A DNA stretch of 64,000 nt, from positions 620,001-684,000 of the forward strand of contig CP103020.1 in the NCBI GenBank assembly GCA_024752435.1. Reading direction: 5' to 3'. Under the pieces are notes generated by a model. That model was given only the letters and a program-made list of their open reading frames with translations, was not told the DNA's origin and ran no database searches. Position numbers and translations under genes: made by a program. Of the stretch, positions 12,348 through 23,851 are shown in pieces (within the stretch, counting starts at the first letter, position 1; each line of letters opens with the position of its first letter). The DNA is from Allantophomopsis cytisporea (Eukaryota > Ascomycota > Leotiomycetes > Phacidiales > Phacidiaceae).

Positions 12348-13468
12348 TTAGTAATCGTTGTTGTTTCCACGGCCAGAGCCGTATGAGTCGCCAGTGTTGG
12401 AGCCGTAGCCACCAACATCCGCACCTGCAGCCTCACGCTTAGCCTGACCCTTCTCAACCAGACCCTCATTCTTGAATGTAGAACCGGCCTTCTCTATGAT
12501 CTTGCCAATAGTAGAGTCGCCCTTCTTTCCGGAGGTATTGGATGAACCGTAATTGTCATTGTCGCCGTAACCGGAGCTTCCGGTCTTGGAACCGTAATTG
12601 TCTGAGCCAGTGTTGGAAGATCCGTAGCCACCAGCGCCAGTGCTGCCACCGAAGTCATCACCTCCTGCCTGGCGGTTGGTGCCAGATGCGTAGTTGTCTG
12701 AACCGCCGAGTCCACCAGAGGTGTTTGAGCCATAGGTGTCCGAGGTGTTTGAGCCGTAGTTGTCACGACCCGATCCAGTCTTGGAGCCGTAGTTATCTGA
12801 GCCTCCCAAGCCACTTGAGGTGTTTGAAGAGCCGTAGTTGTCTGACTTGCCCAATCCTCCTGAGGTGCCTTCGATGCCGCCGGATCTGGCACCACCAAAG
12901 GTGTCCTGCTGACCGTAGTTGTCACTTGAAGCAGTTCCACCACCGACACCACTGGCACCGTAGTTGGAGTCTGAACCGAGTCCGCTTCCTGCAGTGCGGC
13001 CAGATGAGCCGTAGTTGTCTGAATCTAGTCCAGAGCCAGTGTTTCCTGACTATCATATTGGGTCAGCTTGTGATCATCTATAACCGTTTTCTGATATCCG
13101 AGAGATATTGGAATACAGTAGGAGGTTCTCCTCCATAGTAAGAAACATACGCCATAGTTGTCCGATCCAATACCGCTACCACCTTGGCGTCCAGATGAAC
13201 CATAGTTATCGGATCCAATGTCACTTCCTCCTTGACGTCCGGATGAACCATAGTTATCAGATCCAATGCCACTTCCTCCTTGACGACCAGATGAGCCGTA
13301 AGAGTCTGAGTTATCGCCGTAACCACCCGAGCGCTACCAAAGAAAGAGAAGTTAGAAATGAGAAAGTGATGAGAAATAAAAAGCATTGGAAGTGCCATAG
13401 ATTCTTGAGATAGATTCTCAGCCATACAAGGAATCACTTACAGAGTTGTCGTTGTCGTAGTTAGACAT
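12348..13468 (-). CDS. Ser/Asp/Asn/Tyr/Gly-repeat stress protein, Ddr48-like with CsbD-like tail
   Basis: complement(join(12348..13049, 13151..13333, 13442..13468)), 303 aa. Exon 1 encodes only MSNYDNDNS. Most of the protein is built of degenerate SDNYGS units separated by Gly/Ser-rich linkers such as GRQGGSGIG. This resembles the repeats of the yeast DNA-damage/stress protein Ddr48. Near the C-terminus, STIGKIIEKAGSTFKNEGLV followed by EKGQAKREAAG matches the pattern of CsbD-like stress domains found in fungal conidial or stress proteins. The last residues return to GYGS/NNNDY repeats. The protein is probably a hydrophilic, disordered cytosolic stress protein; its molecular role is unknown. 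The nearly identical 45-bp repeats in exon 2 mean its length may differ between strains. Upstream lies an unusually long gene-free stretch, which fits an environmentally regulated gene (inference). Confidence 0.8.
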
Positions 13469-16400
13469 GATGACTGAGTTTTTGTTTGGTTGGATTGTTT
13501 GTTTTGAAGTTGATGGAAGGTTTGAAGTAATCGATTGATTGAGAGAGGATGGGGATTTGATGAATTTGTATGGAAACGAATTGAAAAGTCGGGTGAAGCG
13601 GGGGAGATGGTCAGTATAAGTATCTTTGTGGACGGGATGGTAGAGTTCAGATATGAGGGGCTACGAGTTTGTCATACACACACACTCACTCACTCACTCA
13701 CTCACATAGAGGAGGTCAATAATGACGAGCGAGTGAGTAAACGGAGGAGGGATGTCACGTCAGGCCACACAATCTGGGGAGTACAGGTATCACAAACAAA
13801 GTACAAGGCAGAGAGAAGCTATTCGTGATTTGGCCTGGTAGAATGCCTATTTGGGTAAGGTATGTGAGATAGACAAGCAAGAATTCACATTAAATCATGG
13901 GCTAAGATGCATTGGTAATTGTGTGCTCATGTTGTCATTTACCTTTCGTTGTTCGTGTTGGCCGGTGGAGAGAGAGAGAGAAAAAGAGAGACGGACATTG
14001 TTTTGTTGATTCGATGGTCCAGCTCATGAAATGAAATGAATTGAAGTGGTAGCTTCGCTCCATTGCGTCATATGTAGAAAGAGCTTGATTTTGGATAAGC
14101 TTGCCTCGCGAACAAAAGGAAAACGAATCTCCTCGCCCACGAAACACCATATGTATTGTATCCGGAATCTTCATCCTTACACATCCTAGATCAAGGATAC
14201 CATAGCTTCGATCTAGGATGGGGCGCAGCCATAAAATAGAAATTGTACCAACGGTTGCAGCTGGTCCATACTATTGATATTGCTACGCATACAGTGAACG
14301 AGAGAAATACGAGCTCAAAGATATCATGCCTTTTCTTGATACTTACCTAGGTAGGCATTGCGTGATAACTGACCTATCGTACAAAAGGGTTTCTTTAAGG
14401 ATGATTGCAGAGACGCCTTGTCTTCCTGAATCGATCTATATCCATCCGTACCCATGGATAGATAATCTTTGCCATCAGAAACTGCTCGATTTCCTTGCTG
14501 TCGTTCTCGTTCTCGTTGACATCTTTCCATCAACAACCGATCCCCAAGCTTGCTCTCCTCTTCCGTTCGTGGAACCTGGCACGGCTGAAGTCGAGCTTCA
14601 GACAGCTCATCCCAAACCTTGGCAATGCTACATGACATGACTCTAACGTTCTAGGCAAGGCCAAGCTTTGCAAGTTCAAGTCCCCTCGGATAGGATAGCT
14701 CCACGCACATTCTTTGGATACTCACATACTGTACTTGGATATGAAGTAGCCTCGATGCCAACCTCGTGGTGGAATATCACACTTTACCAAGTCTGCCTAG
14801 TGACCAGCGGTGTCTGCTGTCATATTCATCCAATCGGACTCGCAAGATGTGCAGCCACAGCAGGTTTTCCAAGTTGATGACCACCAGCCATGATCATCAG
14901 CCATACCTGAAGGTACTCGACAATTGCCGCTTTGCAGTATCGAGGGGATAGGATATGATAGGATACGGACTACCCAAGGCACTACATGGATAGGCAGAGT
15001 CCGGAGATGACGGAGTGACGGGAATGGGCCCCTTCAGCTCTTTAGCCTTCCAGCTCTCGTCTATGAAGCTCTGATGCCATATCAAGCTCACAAAGCGGGG
15101 TCGAAATAGAGTGACGACTGATCGCTGGCCTAGCTCCAGAAGCACTCGAATCTTGAGCAAGGTATTGTAAAACAGTAGAGCCATCGTCGAGAACAAGATA
15201 AGGAAGAAGCAAAACAGCTCAGTCGCCAGGCAGTACCGGGAAAGTCCCTATGGTATGACAATATTCATACTCTACTATCCGGTCAAAATGCAGCCATGTG
15301 CAAAGCAAAGTGGCATCTCTCTCCACGATGATGATACAGATAGAATATGCATGATGAAAGACTGTATTTCATTTATTGGAGCTGTCTGCATGTCGTCAGA
15401 TTGGCCTGGTGAAGCACCAACCAAAAGCTTCTTACCCTTGACAGCTCCAGTTTCCTCAGGAACCACACAAGCATGTTTACAGAAACAGACGCAATATGCC
15501 CCTCACTTCTGGTGCTCCCGCCACACCCCCTCCTCCTCCTCCTCCTCCCTCCTCCTTCCTCCTCCCTCAGCCGGTATGGAACCTTTCGAAAGCTCCGACG
15601 ATCTAGATTCCCCTCCACCCCTCCACCACAGATCACAAATCACAACATCCAATCCGCAATGCACATGTCCTACTCTACCATCTTCGTGCACACGGAAAAG
15701 TCGAGTATTTTGTACATCAATTGCAATGCAAACCATCCTGAGCGATGTAAGAAATACGCACGACGAAGAGTACCGAGACTGAGCATACTCCAATGATGAG
15801 TAGAAGAGTAAATAAATCATTCAGGTTCCCAGATACATGTCGAGCCCACGAATTATGTATGTGCGGGTGAAGGCGTTCTCATCTCAACCCGCACAATAAT
15901 ACTATTCGCTGACAAGGATCCTTAATCCTCATCGCTCCACTCGCAGCTCAGGTACCTACACATGTTCAGATGAAGCGCAAAAGGCCGGCCAACTTCAGCT
16001 GATCTCTCCACACTCCATAAGAATTGTCAAAGATCCACACTTTCACACGGATTGGTGACAGGATACATTCCGCCAGTAGTTGTTGTGCTGAGTGTTGGAA
16101 TCTGGGAGCATCTTATGCTGTGCCTATATGTACATCTTTACGGTATACGAGAACGATATTAAATGATGCACGGCTTTATTTATTCGACTTCGACGTCTCC
16201 CATATCAAATCAAGCGTGAGGTAGCTTCTTGCATTCCCCGCGATGACGTAGTGTCGCCTTGCGGGAATCACCAGGACGCACGTACCTACATCATGGTGAG
16301 CGACATTGCTTACTCCGCATATCCAGCAGATACCACATATCATCACGAAAACCAATTCAGAAGCAGAATAGAATACACAGCAGGACAGAGTATCCAATTC

Positions 16401-16629
16401 ATAATGTAATCGCAAGGAAACGTGATTTATGCAAATTTGGTTGTACAAACTCCGTGTGCACAATCATATCCCGAGAGCTGCGTTTCTACTTTGCCTATTC
16501 TACGACGGAAAAGCAAAGCCTCAGCCTACAAAATCTCCTCAGATGAACGCCACTATTCTATGGAAACACACCAATGCATGAAAGTCCGGGCTTGCATGTA
16601 AGCCCTTAACTGATTTGACTTCAGCTTCG
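13469..16629. other. Long gene-poor stretch upstream of the Ddr48-like gene
   Basis: 3.16 kb with no supported gene. It contains a CACTCA-type microsatellite at about 13675-13706, a GA-rich run at about 13970-13992, a perfect 11-bp inverted repeat at 14182-14220, a TACCTAGGTA palindrome at 14344-14353 and a TCC-rich pyrimidine run at about 15527-15565. Frames such as 14326-14640 exist on both strands over the same bases and show no domain, so I call them chance. It could hold a long promoter, a long 5' UTR or a non-coding transcript. Confidence 0.55.
14182..14220. repeat. Perfect inverted repeat, 11-bp arms
   Basis: Arms CATCCTAGATC (14182-14192) and GATCTAGGATG (14210-14220) flank a 17-nt spacer. 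Seen directly. It could form a hairpin or serve as a site for a dimeric regulator. Confidence 0.7.
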
Positions 16630-17872
16630 TCATCGCACGTATTTACTGCGCCACACATTAGTTAGTGAATGGCTCGTCTCAATTTTAGGAAGCGGGATAG
16701 GATGGGATGGGAGCATCTCGGCAGTGGGTGATTCATATGATAGGAAATGATATTGTAGAATGACATCCTAGATTTTCTGGGATCTGTAGAACTAACCTCA
16801 TGAAGCGCTTATGGAAGTCTGAGCGGAGTAGATCCTGATTGGAGAGTTAGCATATGTGTGTTACAGGTTTCAATCTGGGATATGAACATCGACTTACGTT
16901 GACGAACTCCTTCTTGCGCTTATCATCGGTACCGCGAGCTTGATTTTTGAAAATCACGTCGTCATCCCATCTATGTTCCAGTCAGTCTCCAGAGAATCAT
17001 AATGAAAGTGAACCACATAGTGACATACCGACGCTTGACGTTGAAATCCGCCTTAGGGTTTAGCAAGGGATTGCCGCGCGCAATATCGTGTTCCCTAACA
17101 GCCTCCTCCTCAGCCGCCTTTTCTCGTTCCTGCATAATTCGTCAACAACAGCCATGACAATGATATCAAGCGAGGCTTGTATTAACCTCTTGCTCTCGCT
17201 TCGCTGCCCGTTCCCGCTTGATCTTCTCCAACTCGCGCTGTAGTTCTGCTGTTTCGTCTTCGTCATCGTCACTAAACTCTCAGTGAGTAATCATTCAACT
17301 GTCTCCAAGGTACAAGCCACATACCTATCATCCTCACTACTATCCTCATCACTGCCGTCCGAGTCCGCATCTATATCTCTCGATTCCTCCAGGACGCGTC
17401 TCCGTTTAGCTTCAAAGTCTTCCTCTTCCTCATGATTCGCGGAGCCATCCTCTAGCTGCCGTTTCGCAGGTATAGTCGCTGCTTCGGCGTCTTCCGTATC
17501 TGCACTTGGGCCACCTTTAATCTTCTGAAAATGTGCTGCTTCAGCTTTGAGTAGTTCTGTTCTGAGGTCGCGAACCTCCTTGTCTGCGGCTCCACCTTGT
17601 CCTGGTTTTCTGTTCCAGATTAGTGTGTGCCTTCTCTGCATTCCAGACCAAAAAAACCTACCGGACTTTGAGCTGGGTATGAGCAGGAAGCAATCGCTGG
17701 TGATATGCTGGACCTCGTTGAGCTTCCTTTCCTCGAGCCTATTTCAATCAGTATGCGCACGTAGTAATAATCCCCATAAAATACATACCGGGTCGAAAGT
17801 GGGTCTATGAGCTGCAAGCTATCAGTAAGATTGTTCCAGTTTACGTAGAGAGAGTCACGTACCAGTAGTCAT
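16630..17872 (-). CDS. CWC15: Pre-mRNA splicing factor Cwc15 (Cwf15)
   Basis: complement(join(16630..16645, 16797..16834, 16898..16970, 17029..17129, 17187..17271, 17325..17609, 17662..17738, 17789..17811, 17863..17872)), 235 aa in nine exons. The start MTTAHRPTFDPARGKEA and the end (NQARGTDDKRKKEFVNDLLR, then SDFHKRFM and SKYVR) are the diagnostic ends of the Cwc15 family. Between them are Q-R-L-L-P-A-H-T-Q-L-K-V-R, a Ser/Asp/Glu-rich acidic stretch and a charged coiled coil (ELQRELEKIKRERAAKREQE). Cwc15 is a subunit of the Prp19-associated (NTC-related) spliceosome core in the nucleus. Oddities are a 10-nt first coding exon, a 16-nt last exon after a 151-bp intron, and the highest intron number in the window. 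The gene is divergent from RRP45, with 373 bp between the starts. Confidence 0.93.
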
Positions 17873-18245
17873 CTTGTATGTTGTGATTTGTAGAGTTGAA
17901 GTGCACGGATTCGCGAATCTGCAACCTTGCGATACAATTATTCCTCAGCCTTACTTCACACATTTGAGCTAAGCCAATCGTGGCCTGATAACTTGACCGC
18001 CTTATGGCAGAATAAACTTAATCGCAAGGTATCATAAACATAAACTCTATGCTCAAAATTCCCAAATATTTACAGTACGCCTTACTTGCTTCGACGCATC
18101 CGAAGTTTACAACAACGAGCAATTCACCAGAACGATACTACGGCACTCGTTGCTATTTCGCCTTCTGACGCATATAACATTCTTTGAGCTCAGAAATTTG
18201 GTTTCTTCAGAATTCTCGAACTGCGCATCTAAAACTCGAAATAAA
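17873..18245. promoter_or_regulatory. Bidirectional promoter CWC15 / RRP45
   Basis: 373 bp between two divergent start codons. No TATA box stands out. Both genes act in nuclear RNA metabolism. Confidence 0.6.
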
Positions 18246-19190
18246 ATGCCACGCGAAGTCGAGCCTTCGCAGAATGAGAAGGCCTTTGTGTTGAAGGCCT
18301 TGCAAGAGAACATTCGCGTTGATGGACGTGCTTTGGATGCGTTTCGCCCTTTCACAGTAGCATTCGGCGATGAATACGGCATAGCAGACGTATCTCTTGG
18401 AAAGACGAGGTCAGTAATTCCCTCCCTGGTCTCCTCTTCTACCTTAATTTATATTAAGCACTGCTAACAATCCACCAGAGTACGCGCACATATCTCTGCC
18501 GAAGTTACGACCCCATTTCCTGACCGCAAATTTGACGGCATCTTCACGATCAGCACCGAGCTTTCGCCAATGGCATCCGCCTCCTTCGAATCTGGCCGTC
18601 CTACAGATCTTGAGATCTTGCTATCGCGATTGCTAGAGAAGACTCTACGGCGCACGTCTGCAGTGGATACAGAGTCACTGTGTTTGATTGCGGGACAGAA
18701 AGTGTGGTCGATAAGAGCGGACGTGCATGTCATTGACCACGACGGGAACCTGATTGATGCCGCGTGCATGGCGGTGGTGGCGGCTCTGCGGCACTTCCGC
18801 AAGCCAGATGTTGAGATTCATGGCGAAGAGGTGACTGTATTTTCTGCGGCGGAGAGAGAACCTGTCCCGCTCAGCATCCTGCATTACCCATTCTGCGTTA
18901 CATTCAGCTTCTTTGATGGAGAGGTGGTGGTTGTGGATGCGGAAAAGAGGGAGGAGAGTGTAAGAGTGGGCAGCTGTACTGTCAGTATGAATCGTCATGG
19001 CGAGGTGTGTCAAATTGCGAAACTGGGCGGCGAGGTGGTTGATGCAATTTCGCTGTTGCATTGTGTCGGGGTTGCTGGTGTCAAGGTCAAGGAGATGAGC
19101 ACATTATTACAGAAGAGGTTGGATGAAGATTTTGCGTGGAGGAATAAGGGCATGGCAGAGTTGAGCGCAGAAAACGCAAGGGAGACATGA
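18246..19190 (+). CDS. RRP45: Exosome complex component Rrp45 (RNase PH family)
   Basis: join(18246..18409, 18479..19190), 291 aa. It begins MPREVEPSQNEKAFVLKALQ, followed by the RNase PH-fold signature IRVDGRALDAFRPFTVAFG and YGIADVSLGKTR-VRAHISAEV. ERPH segments such as SRLLEKTLRRTSAVDTESLC and WSIRADVHVIDHDGNLIDAA follow, then AALRHFRKPDVEIHG, which is characteristic of Rrp45/Rrp42-type ring subunits. In eukaryotes Rrp45 is a catalytically inactive subunit of the nine-subunit exosome ring that channels RNA to Rrp44/Rrp6 in nucleus and cytoplasm. The length is close to the yeast protein, without the long C-terminal extension of the animal form. The single intron has a CTAAC branch. Rrp42 was considered, but the N-terminus (NEKAFVLKAL.NIRVDGR) favours Rrp45. 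Confidence 0.9.
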
Positions 19191-19627
19191 GTTAAGCAAA
19201 TCAAAAAGCATAAAATAAAAGTAATTATCGACGTTACGACAAGGCACTTGAGTCGCGCTTGGTCATCGATGTAAAATTTAGTAGCAGTGCCTCGAATATG
19301 TGAGTAACGAAGCATTTTAGTTGAAACTGAATTCCCGTATTTTCTTAGACCTACAATTGACGGAAGTTACCCGTATTCTTGTGTTGTACGACGTATGGTA
19401 CAGATCATGATTATTTATTTCTTTCTCTTTCCTTCTACTCATGGTATCTATTCAGCTGGCGCGTGGGATTGGTACTCATGTTAATGGACAGGCCAACTAT
19501 GCCGATTTTTATTTAATGCAAAATGATGCTCGAATCTACATATATTTTAGAACGGTATGATTTTCCTATGAATTCCAAGAGCTTCGTAAATCCATTCCTA
19601 CATAAAGTATGTCTCAACACTACAAAT
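19191..19627. other. Convergent 3' intergenic region
   Basis: 437 bp between the stops of RRP45 (+) and the dehydrogenase (-). Nothing beyond presumed 3' UTRs. Confidence 0.6.
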
Positions 19628-20698
19628 TTACTTCTCCTCGGCAGCATCGGCCCAATCCTTTCCCAAAGCCTTGGTCACATGGAAATCGCACCAGGCCCAC
19701 TGGTTCTTCATCAGGTCCTTGTCCTCTGCAATCTGCGTCGTCTTGTCCTCCTTGCCGATGGGGATGAAATAAAGCCCCTTCTGCTCCTTTTCGACGACCT
19801 TAGGGCTCGTTGCCAGATAAATGGCCGTAGCAGCCGCATCCGTCTCACTTTGTCCCATGACTTGGAAGAAGCCTTTCATAGTTCCGCCACCCAAAGTGCC
19901 AAATAGTTCTTTCCACGAGTCCATTGCCTCGGTTGGGATATTGCCGGGAAAGAACGTGTTTGCGTACACGCCAGATGAGCCGCGCTTTGCAAGTCTGTTG
20001 GCGAGTTCTCGTGTGAAAAGAATAACGCCGAGCTTGGAACGTGCATATCTCCAACAAGAATCGATGGAGTCAGGTGACTTTACTCGCTCCTTAGACATTG
20101 TCAAGTCGAACTTCAGCTCTTGACAGCCAGCATGGAAGGATGACGACGTCGTAGCAATACGAGCCTCACCATGCTTCTTGGCTGTGGATTCAAGAATTGG
20201 AAGAAGGATATTGGTGAGAATGAAGTGACCAACCACATTTGTTGCCCAAATAGTCTCGATACCCTGAGGTGAGAGCGTATAATCTGGAATGGTTGGGAGT
20301 CCTATATATAGTCAGAACTTCTCATCTCATGGGAAAGACTTCCGTAAAAAGGGCTTACCAGCATTGTTAATCAGTATATCCAGACGATCCAATTTCTTAA
20401 CCAGCCCATCAGCTACTTTCTTCACAACTACCATGTCGCTCAAATCACACTCGATAAACTCCACACGCCCAACTACTTCTTCGGAGATTTGATGAGTATC
20501 GAACCAGTAACTCTTCGCAATTTCGAACTTCTCTTTGCTTCTCGCTAGAATATAAAGCTTCGCGATATTGTGTAGTAGGAGCTGGGCTGCCATTTCTTTG
20601 CCAATGCCAGCTTGGCCACCAGTCAGTATGGCGACTTTGCCATTGAGGTCAGGCGTCTCAGTCAGAGAGAATTGGCGGTAATTTATGAAACCAGACAT
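19628..20698 (-). CDS. Short-chain dehydrogenase/reductase
   Basis: complement(join(19628..20301, 20359..20698)), 337 aa. It has a Rossmann fold of the classical/extended SDR type seen in fungal retinol-dehydrogenase or WW-domain-oxidoreductase-like enzymes. The NAD(P)-binding motif TGGQAGIG is at about 26-33, acidic CDLSD at about 90 binds the adenine side, and NNAG straddles the intron at about 111-114. Active-site Ser is in TTSSSFH at about 166-168, and YARSK provides catalytic Tyr at about 199 and Lys at about 203. The N-terminal extension MSGFINYRQFSLTETPDLNG is usual for this subgroup. Substrate unknown. It is the first of three minus-strand metabolic genes (with a ThDP enzyme and a transporter). 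Confidence 0.9.
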
Positions 20699-21200
20699 TT
20701 TGTTTTTGTGTGATGAATGTGATGGTTTGGGTTTGTAGAAGGGGTTATTTAAGTAATTACAGGACTGAGAGTCTTTATTTATATTGTATCACTATGAGTA
20801 GTTGCCATGACATGTTCATCTTGAGCTTGTACAAGATCGTGACGTACATACATACTGATGTTCTGGGTCCTGATGCGGCCGCTTTTGTGGGGAGATTTAA
20901 TTAGCGTGGACCCCGAAGCTCCCTTGCCTCTGTGCGGATTCAGTTCAGCTTTGATCATTTATAAATTAAGGTAATTAAAGCATGTCCTCTATTTCCATTA
21001 ACAAAATATCAATGAAGAGGTCAGTAACTATTATTCACAAAGCCACAAAACAAAGATGAGCAGTCACATTACATTATCAGAGTTTCTAGTTTCCTAGTTG
21101 ACCTCATAGCAAACTCACAATTTAGAAAGAATATTTATTCTTATCACAACCCTGACTTACACCATGGTTGTTCATCTATTTTCTTGCATATCATATGGCT
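20699..21200. other. Intergenic (5' of SDR, 3' of ThDP enzyme)
   Basis: 502 bp, AT-rich. It holds the presumed SDR promoter and the ThDP-enzyme 3' UTR; no gene is seen. Confidence 0.55.
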
Positions 21201-23068
21201 CTAACACCCGGACGCAACAACGCAGTCAAGGACTGCACTGGTACCGCTCTTAACGCTTTCGATTGCCCTCTTGAGCACATCGTCGAGCTTACTAGCATCG
21301 GCAACCTTTTCAGCAAACAAATTGCCACCAGCAGCGGCCTTTGCAATACCGGCATAATCTGGTGTTGGGTCAAACTCGATGTTAAGTTCGCTGTTGGTAG
21401 CCTTGCTTCCTAATCCATCTGGATGCACCAACAACAAAGACTTTTTCGGTGCGTTCCATCCTAGGCTATATTAGCATGTGATTCATGTGTGATTGTAATA
21501 TTTCTGAATATGAAGTCACCTTTGTTATTGAGAACAATGGTCAAGATAGGGATCTTGTATCTTTGGCAAATCCAGTACACAGATCCTGGAACGCTGAAGA
21601 GATAGGTACCGTCACCAACAATCTGGCAGACAAACTTGCCCTTTCCGGGGCCTTCAATTGCCTCAGAAGCAAGCTTGATACCTAGGGCACCACCTCCTGA
21701 CCATCCCAAACCACCACCACCACAGTTGATCCAGGATCCAGGGATAGTAGGTTGAATGTTGTCCGCTACGAAAACCGTATTGGTAACTGCCTCGACAGCA
21801 AATATCGTATCTTGAGGAACGGCCTTTCGAAGTTGATGGCAAAGATATCCAGTGCCGAAACCGCCATTTCCTTGAGGCTTTGCAATAGAATTAATTTTGG
21901 CTAGACGGTCCTGATGATCCGCGCCCAATTTTGCCCATTTTTCCGAAAATTCGGCAGCACTGAGCTTCTCGGAGGCCTCTTTAGAGGTGGTAAGGTATTT
22001 GGTGATTTGTCTGATAGCAGTATTGCTATCTGCGCGATAACGTGAGAGTGCGGCAAGATAGAACACTGGCATTTGGCTCTTAAGCGGATCGATATCAATA
22101 TGGAAGATCTTGGCATCTTTCTTTGGATGGCACTGGGTGTTGATCCAAGGAACATCACAATCAATTACTATGATGACATCCGCAGTGCGAATTGACTCAT
22201 CGATGCCATATCGTAGCCCGAGACATGCTCGGTGGTCTGCTGGGAAACACATATCACTTCCCCCAGTATCAACTACCCGAAGACCTTTGACTGTTTCTGT
22301 AAGCTCGACAAGTGCGCTTACAGAATCGTGATTGCGGCCACTGTACCCAGTGACAATCAAAGGCTCCTTTGCAGATACTAGTGCTTCAGAAATAGTCTCA
22401 ATAGACTTATCCGAGAGCGCAGCGGGTTCAACAGGGTCCCAGTGCGCCTGAGTAAGCTCATACGGGTTCAAATCTTCTTCCATTACTTCTCGAGCACCGC
22501 AAAGGTACACAGGACCAGCTGGGTCACTGCAAGCAAATTGTAGAGCACGATTCACCATTTGCTTGACGTTCTTACCAGTCTTGATCTCTGCAGTGTATCG
22601 GCAGTATTGACCGACAATTTGTTTCTGATCGGGAACGTCTTGAATCCAGTGGATATATTCGGTACGCGATCCACGCATTTCGCCTTCAATGGTAAAAGGT
22701 GAAAGTCCAGCAAATATGAGAACTGGTGCGCGACCACAGGATGCATTATGGACTGCTGCTCCTAACCCCTGAGTACCAACATCGACATGCACAATTACGC
22801 ATTGTGGTTTACGTGTGTAACGAGCATAGCCATCAGCCATAGAAAGTGCCACCATCTATCACACCAATTAGCATCAATAACAAGTGTTGATGATAAACCA
22901 TACTTCATTGGGACATGTGATGATTCTAGGGAATTGGCCTTTCTTCTCATTCTGACCCTTCACAATTGCCTCGATGATACTGGGATGATCGGAACCCAGG
23001 TTCACAAAACAATTAGTAACTCCCGCCTCCCATAACGCCTCGAAGAAGGCGAACGATGCTGTATACAT
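21201..23068 (-). CDS. Thiamine diphosphate-dependent enzyme (acetolactate synthase/decarboxylase-like)
   Basis: complement(join(21201..21460, 21520..22855, 22904..23068)), 586 aa. The three ThDP-family domains are in order. The N-terminal PYR domain has GVTNCFVNLGSDHPSIIEA and the cofactor-activating Glu in CPNEV (about 55), split by the first intron. The central domain is around KEPLIVTGYSGRN to DCDVPW. The C-terminal PP domain has the ThDP/Mg motif GDGTYLFSVP running to VLNNKG. Relatives include acetolactate synthase, benzoylformate decarboxylase and 2-hydroxyacyl-CoA lyase. No mitochondrial presequence is visible, so it is unlikely to be the housekeeping Ilv2. It is probably a secondary-metabolic or catabolic ThDP enzyme of the cytosol or peroxisome; a C-terminal SKL is absent (it ends VASGC). 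Reaction unknown. Confidence 0.9.
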
Positions 23069-23851
23069 TGTGATAGTTTGTGAAACTTGGAGGATACAGA
23101 TCCCGTTTTTGCAGGATTTCTCAAGGTGAAAGATGAAAGACGAAAGAAGTCGAATGTTGTAGGATGATGTCCATTGCGACTACGTAAACAGGGCTTCGAA
23201 GAATGTGGGGTAATAATAGTTCGGGTGATAGAGGCGGAAGCACTGAGGGAGGGGCGGCCTATCGATACGATATCGATCGGTGGTTGCCGCGTGTAGCCGT
23301 GAGCTTGTATCCACAATGCAGCCAACGACCTACCTACCTAGGTACGGTGCCGATCTCATGTAATGGTAATGGCGGTACCTGGGATATGTCTGCTATAACT
23401 AGATCGAATTGGTCCCCTTCTCCGTGTGAACATCGGAAATACTACCGAGGGCTTCATTTCTCCAAAAGCTGACGCAGTACGTATAATAGAAAGTGTTCTA
23501 CACCTAGGTATATAGTATTTCATGAAGCTCTTTAGGATCTCTTATCGCTTAGCTTGGTAAAATATCCGAAATACGAGATAAGACGAATGAGGGGCAGAGT
23601 ACATTTGACGTTAGTCAAACCAGAAGGATGCGATATCGAATCTTTGTCAAAGCTCCACCACTTTTCAGCGAACAAAAACCAGAAGTGTTCCCAAGTGTTC
23701 GAAATCTTGGCATATTTTATCAGCAAGTGATAGTCAAATAAATCGAATAGTCATTACAGTACCAGTCATAGATGAGATATTCCATGTTCATCTATTCTAC
23801 ATAATTTATCAACCTTCATAATTCCTGAAGTCGTGTTCCATTGTCTGGTCT
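23069..23851. other. Intergenic with CCTAGG palindromes
   Basis: 783 bp between the ThDP-enzyme start and the transporter stop. It contains TACCTAGGTA at 23335-23344 and ACCTAGGTA at 23502-23510. No gene is seen. Confidence 0.55.

Noticed and set aside
13675..13706. CACTCA repeats as a CRISPR-like array
   Set aside because: A simple microsatellite without spacers, in a eukaryotic genome.
14324..14640. Two 104-aa frames exactly opposite each other
   Set aside because: Neither has a domain or good start context; mutual shadows in GC-balanced sequence.
15503..15820. Poly-Glu/Arg frames over the TCC-rich run
   Set aside because: Composition is produced by the simple repeat; not a gene.
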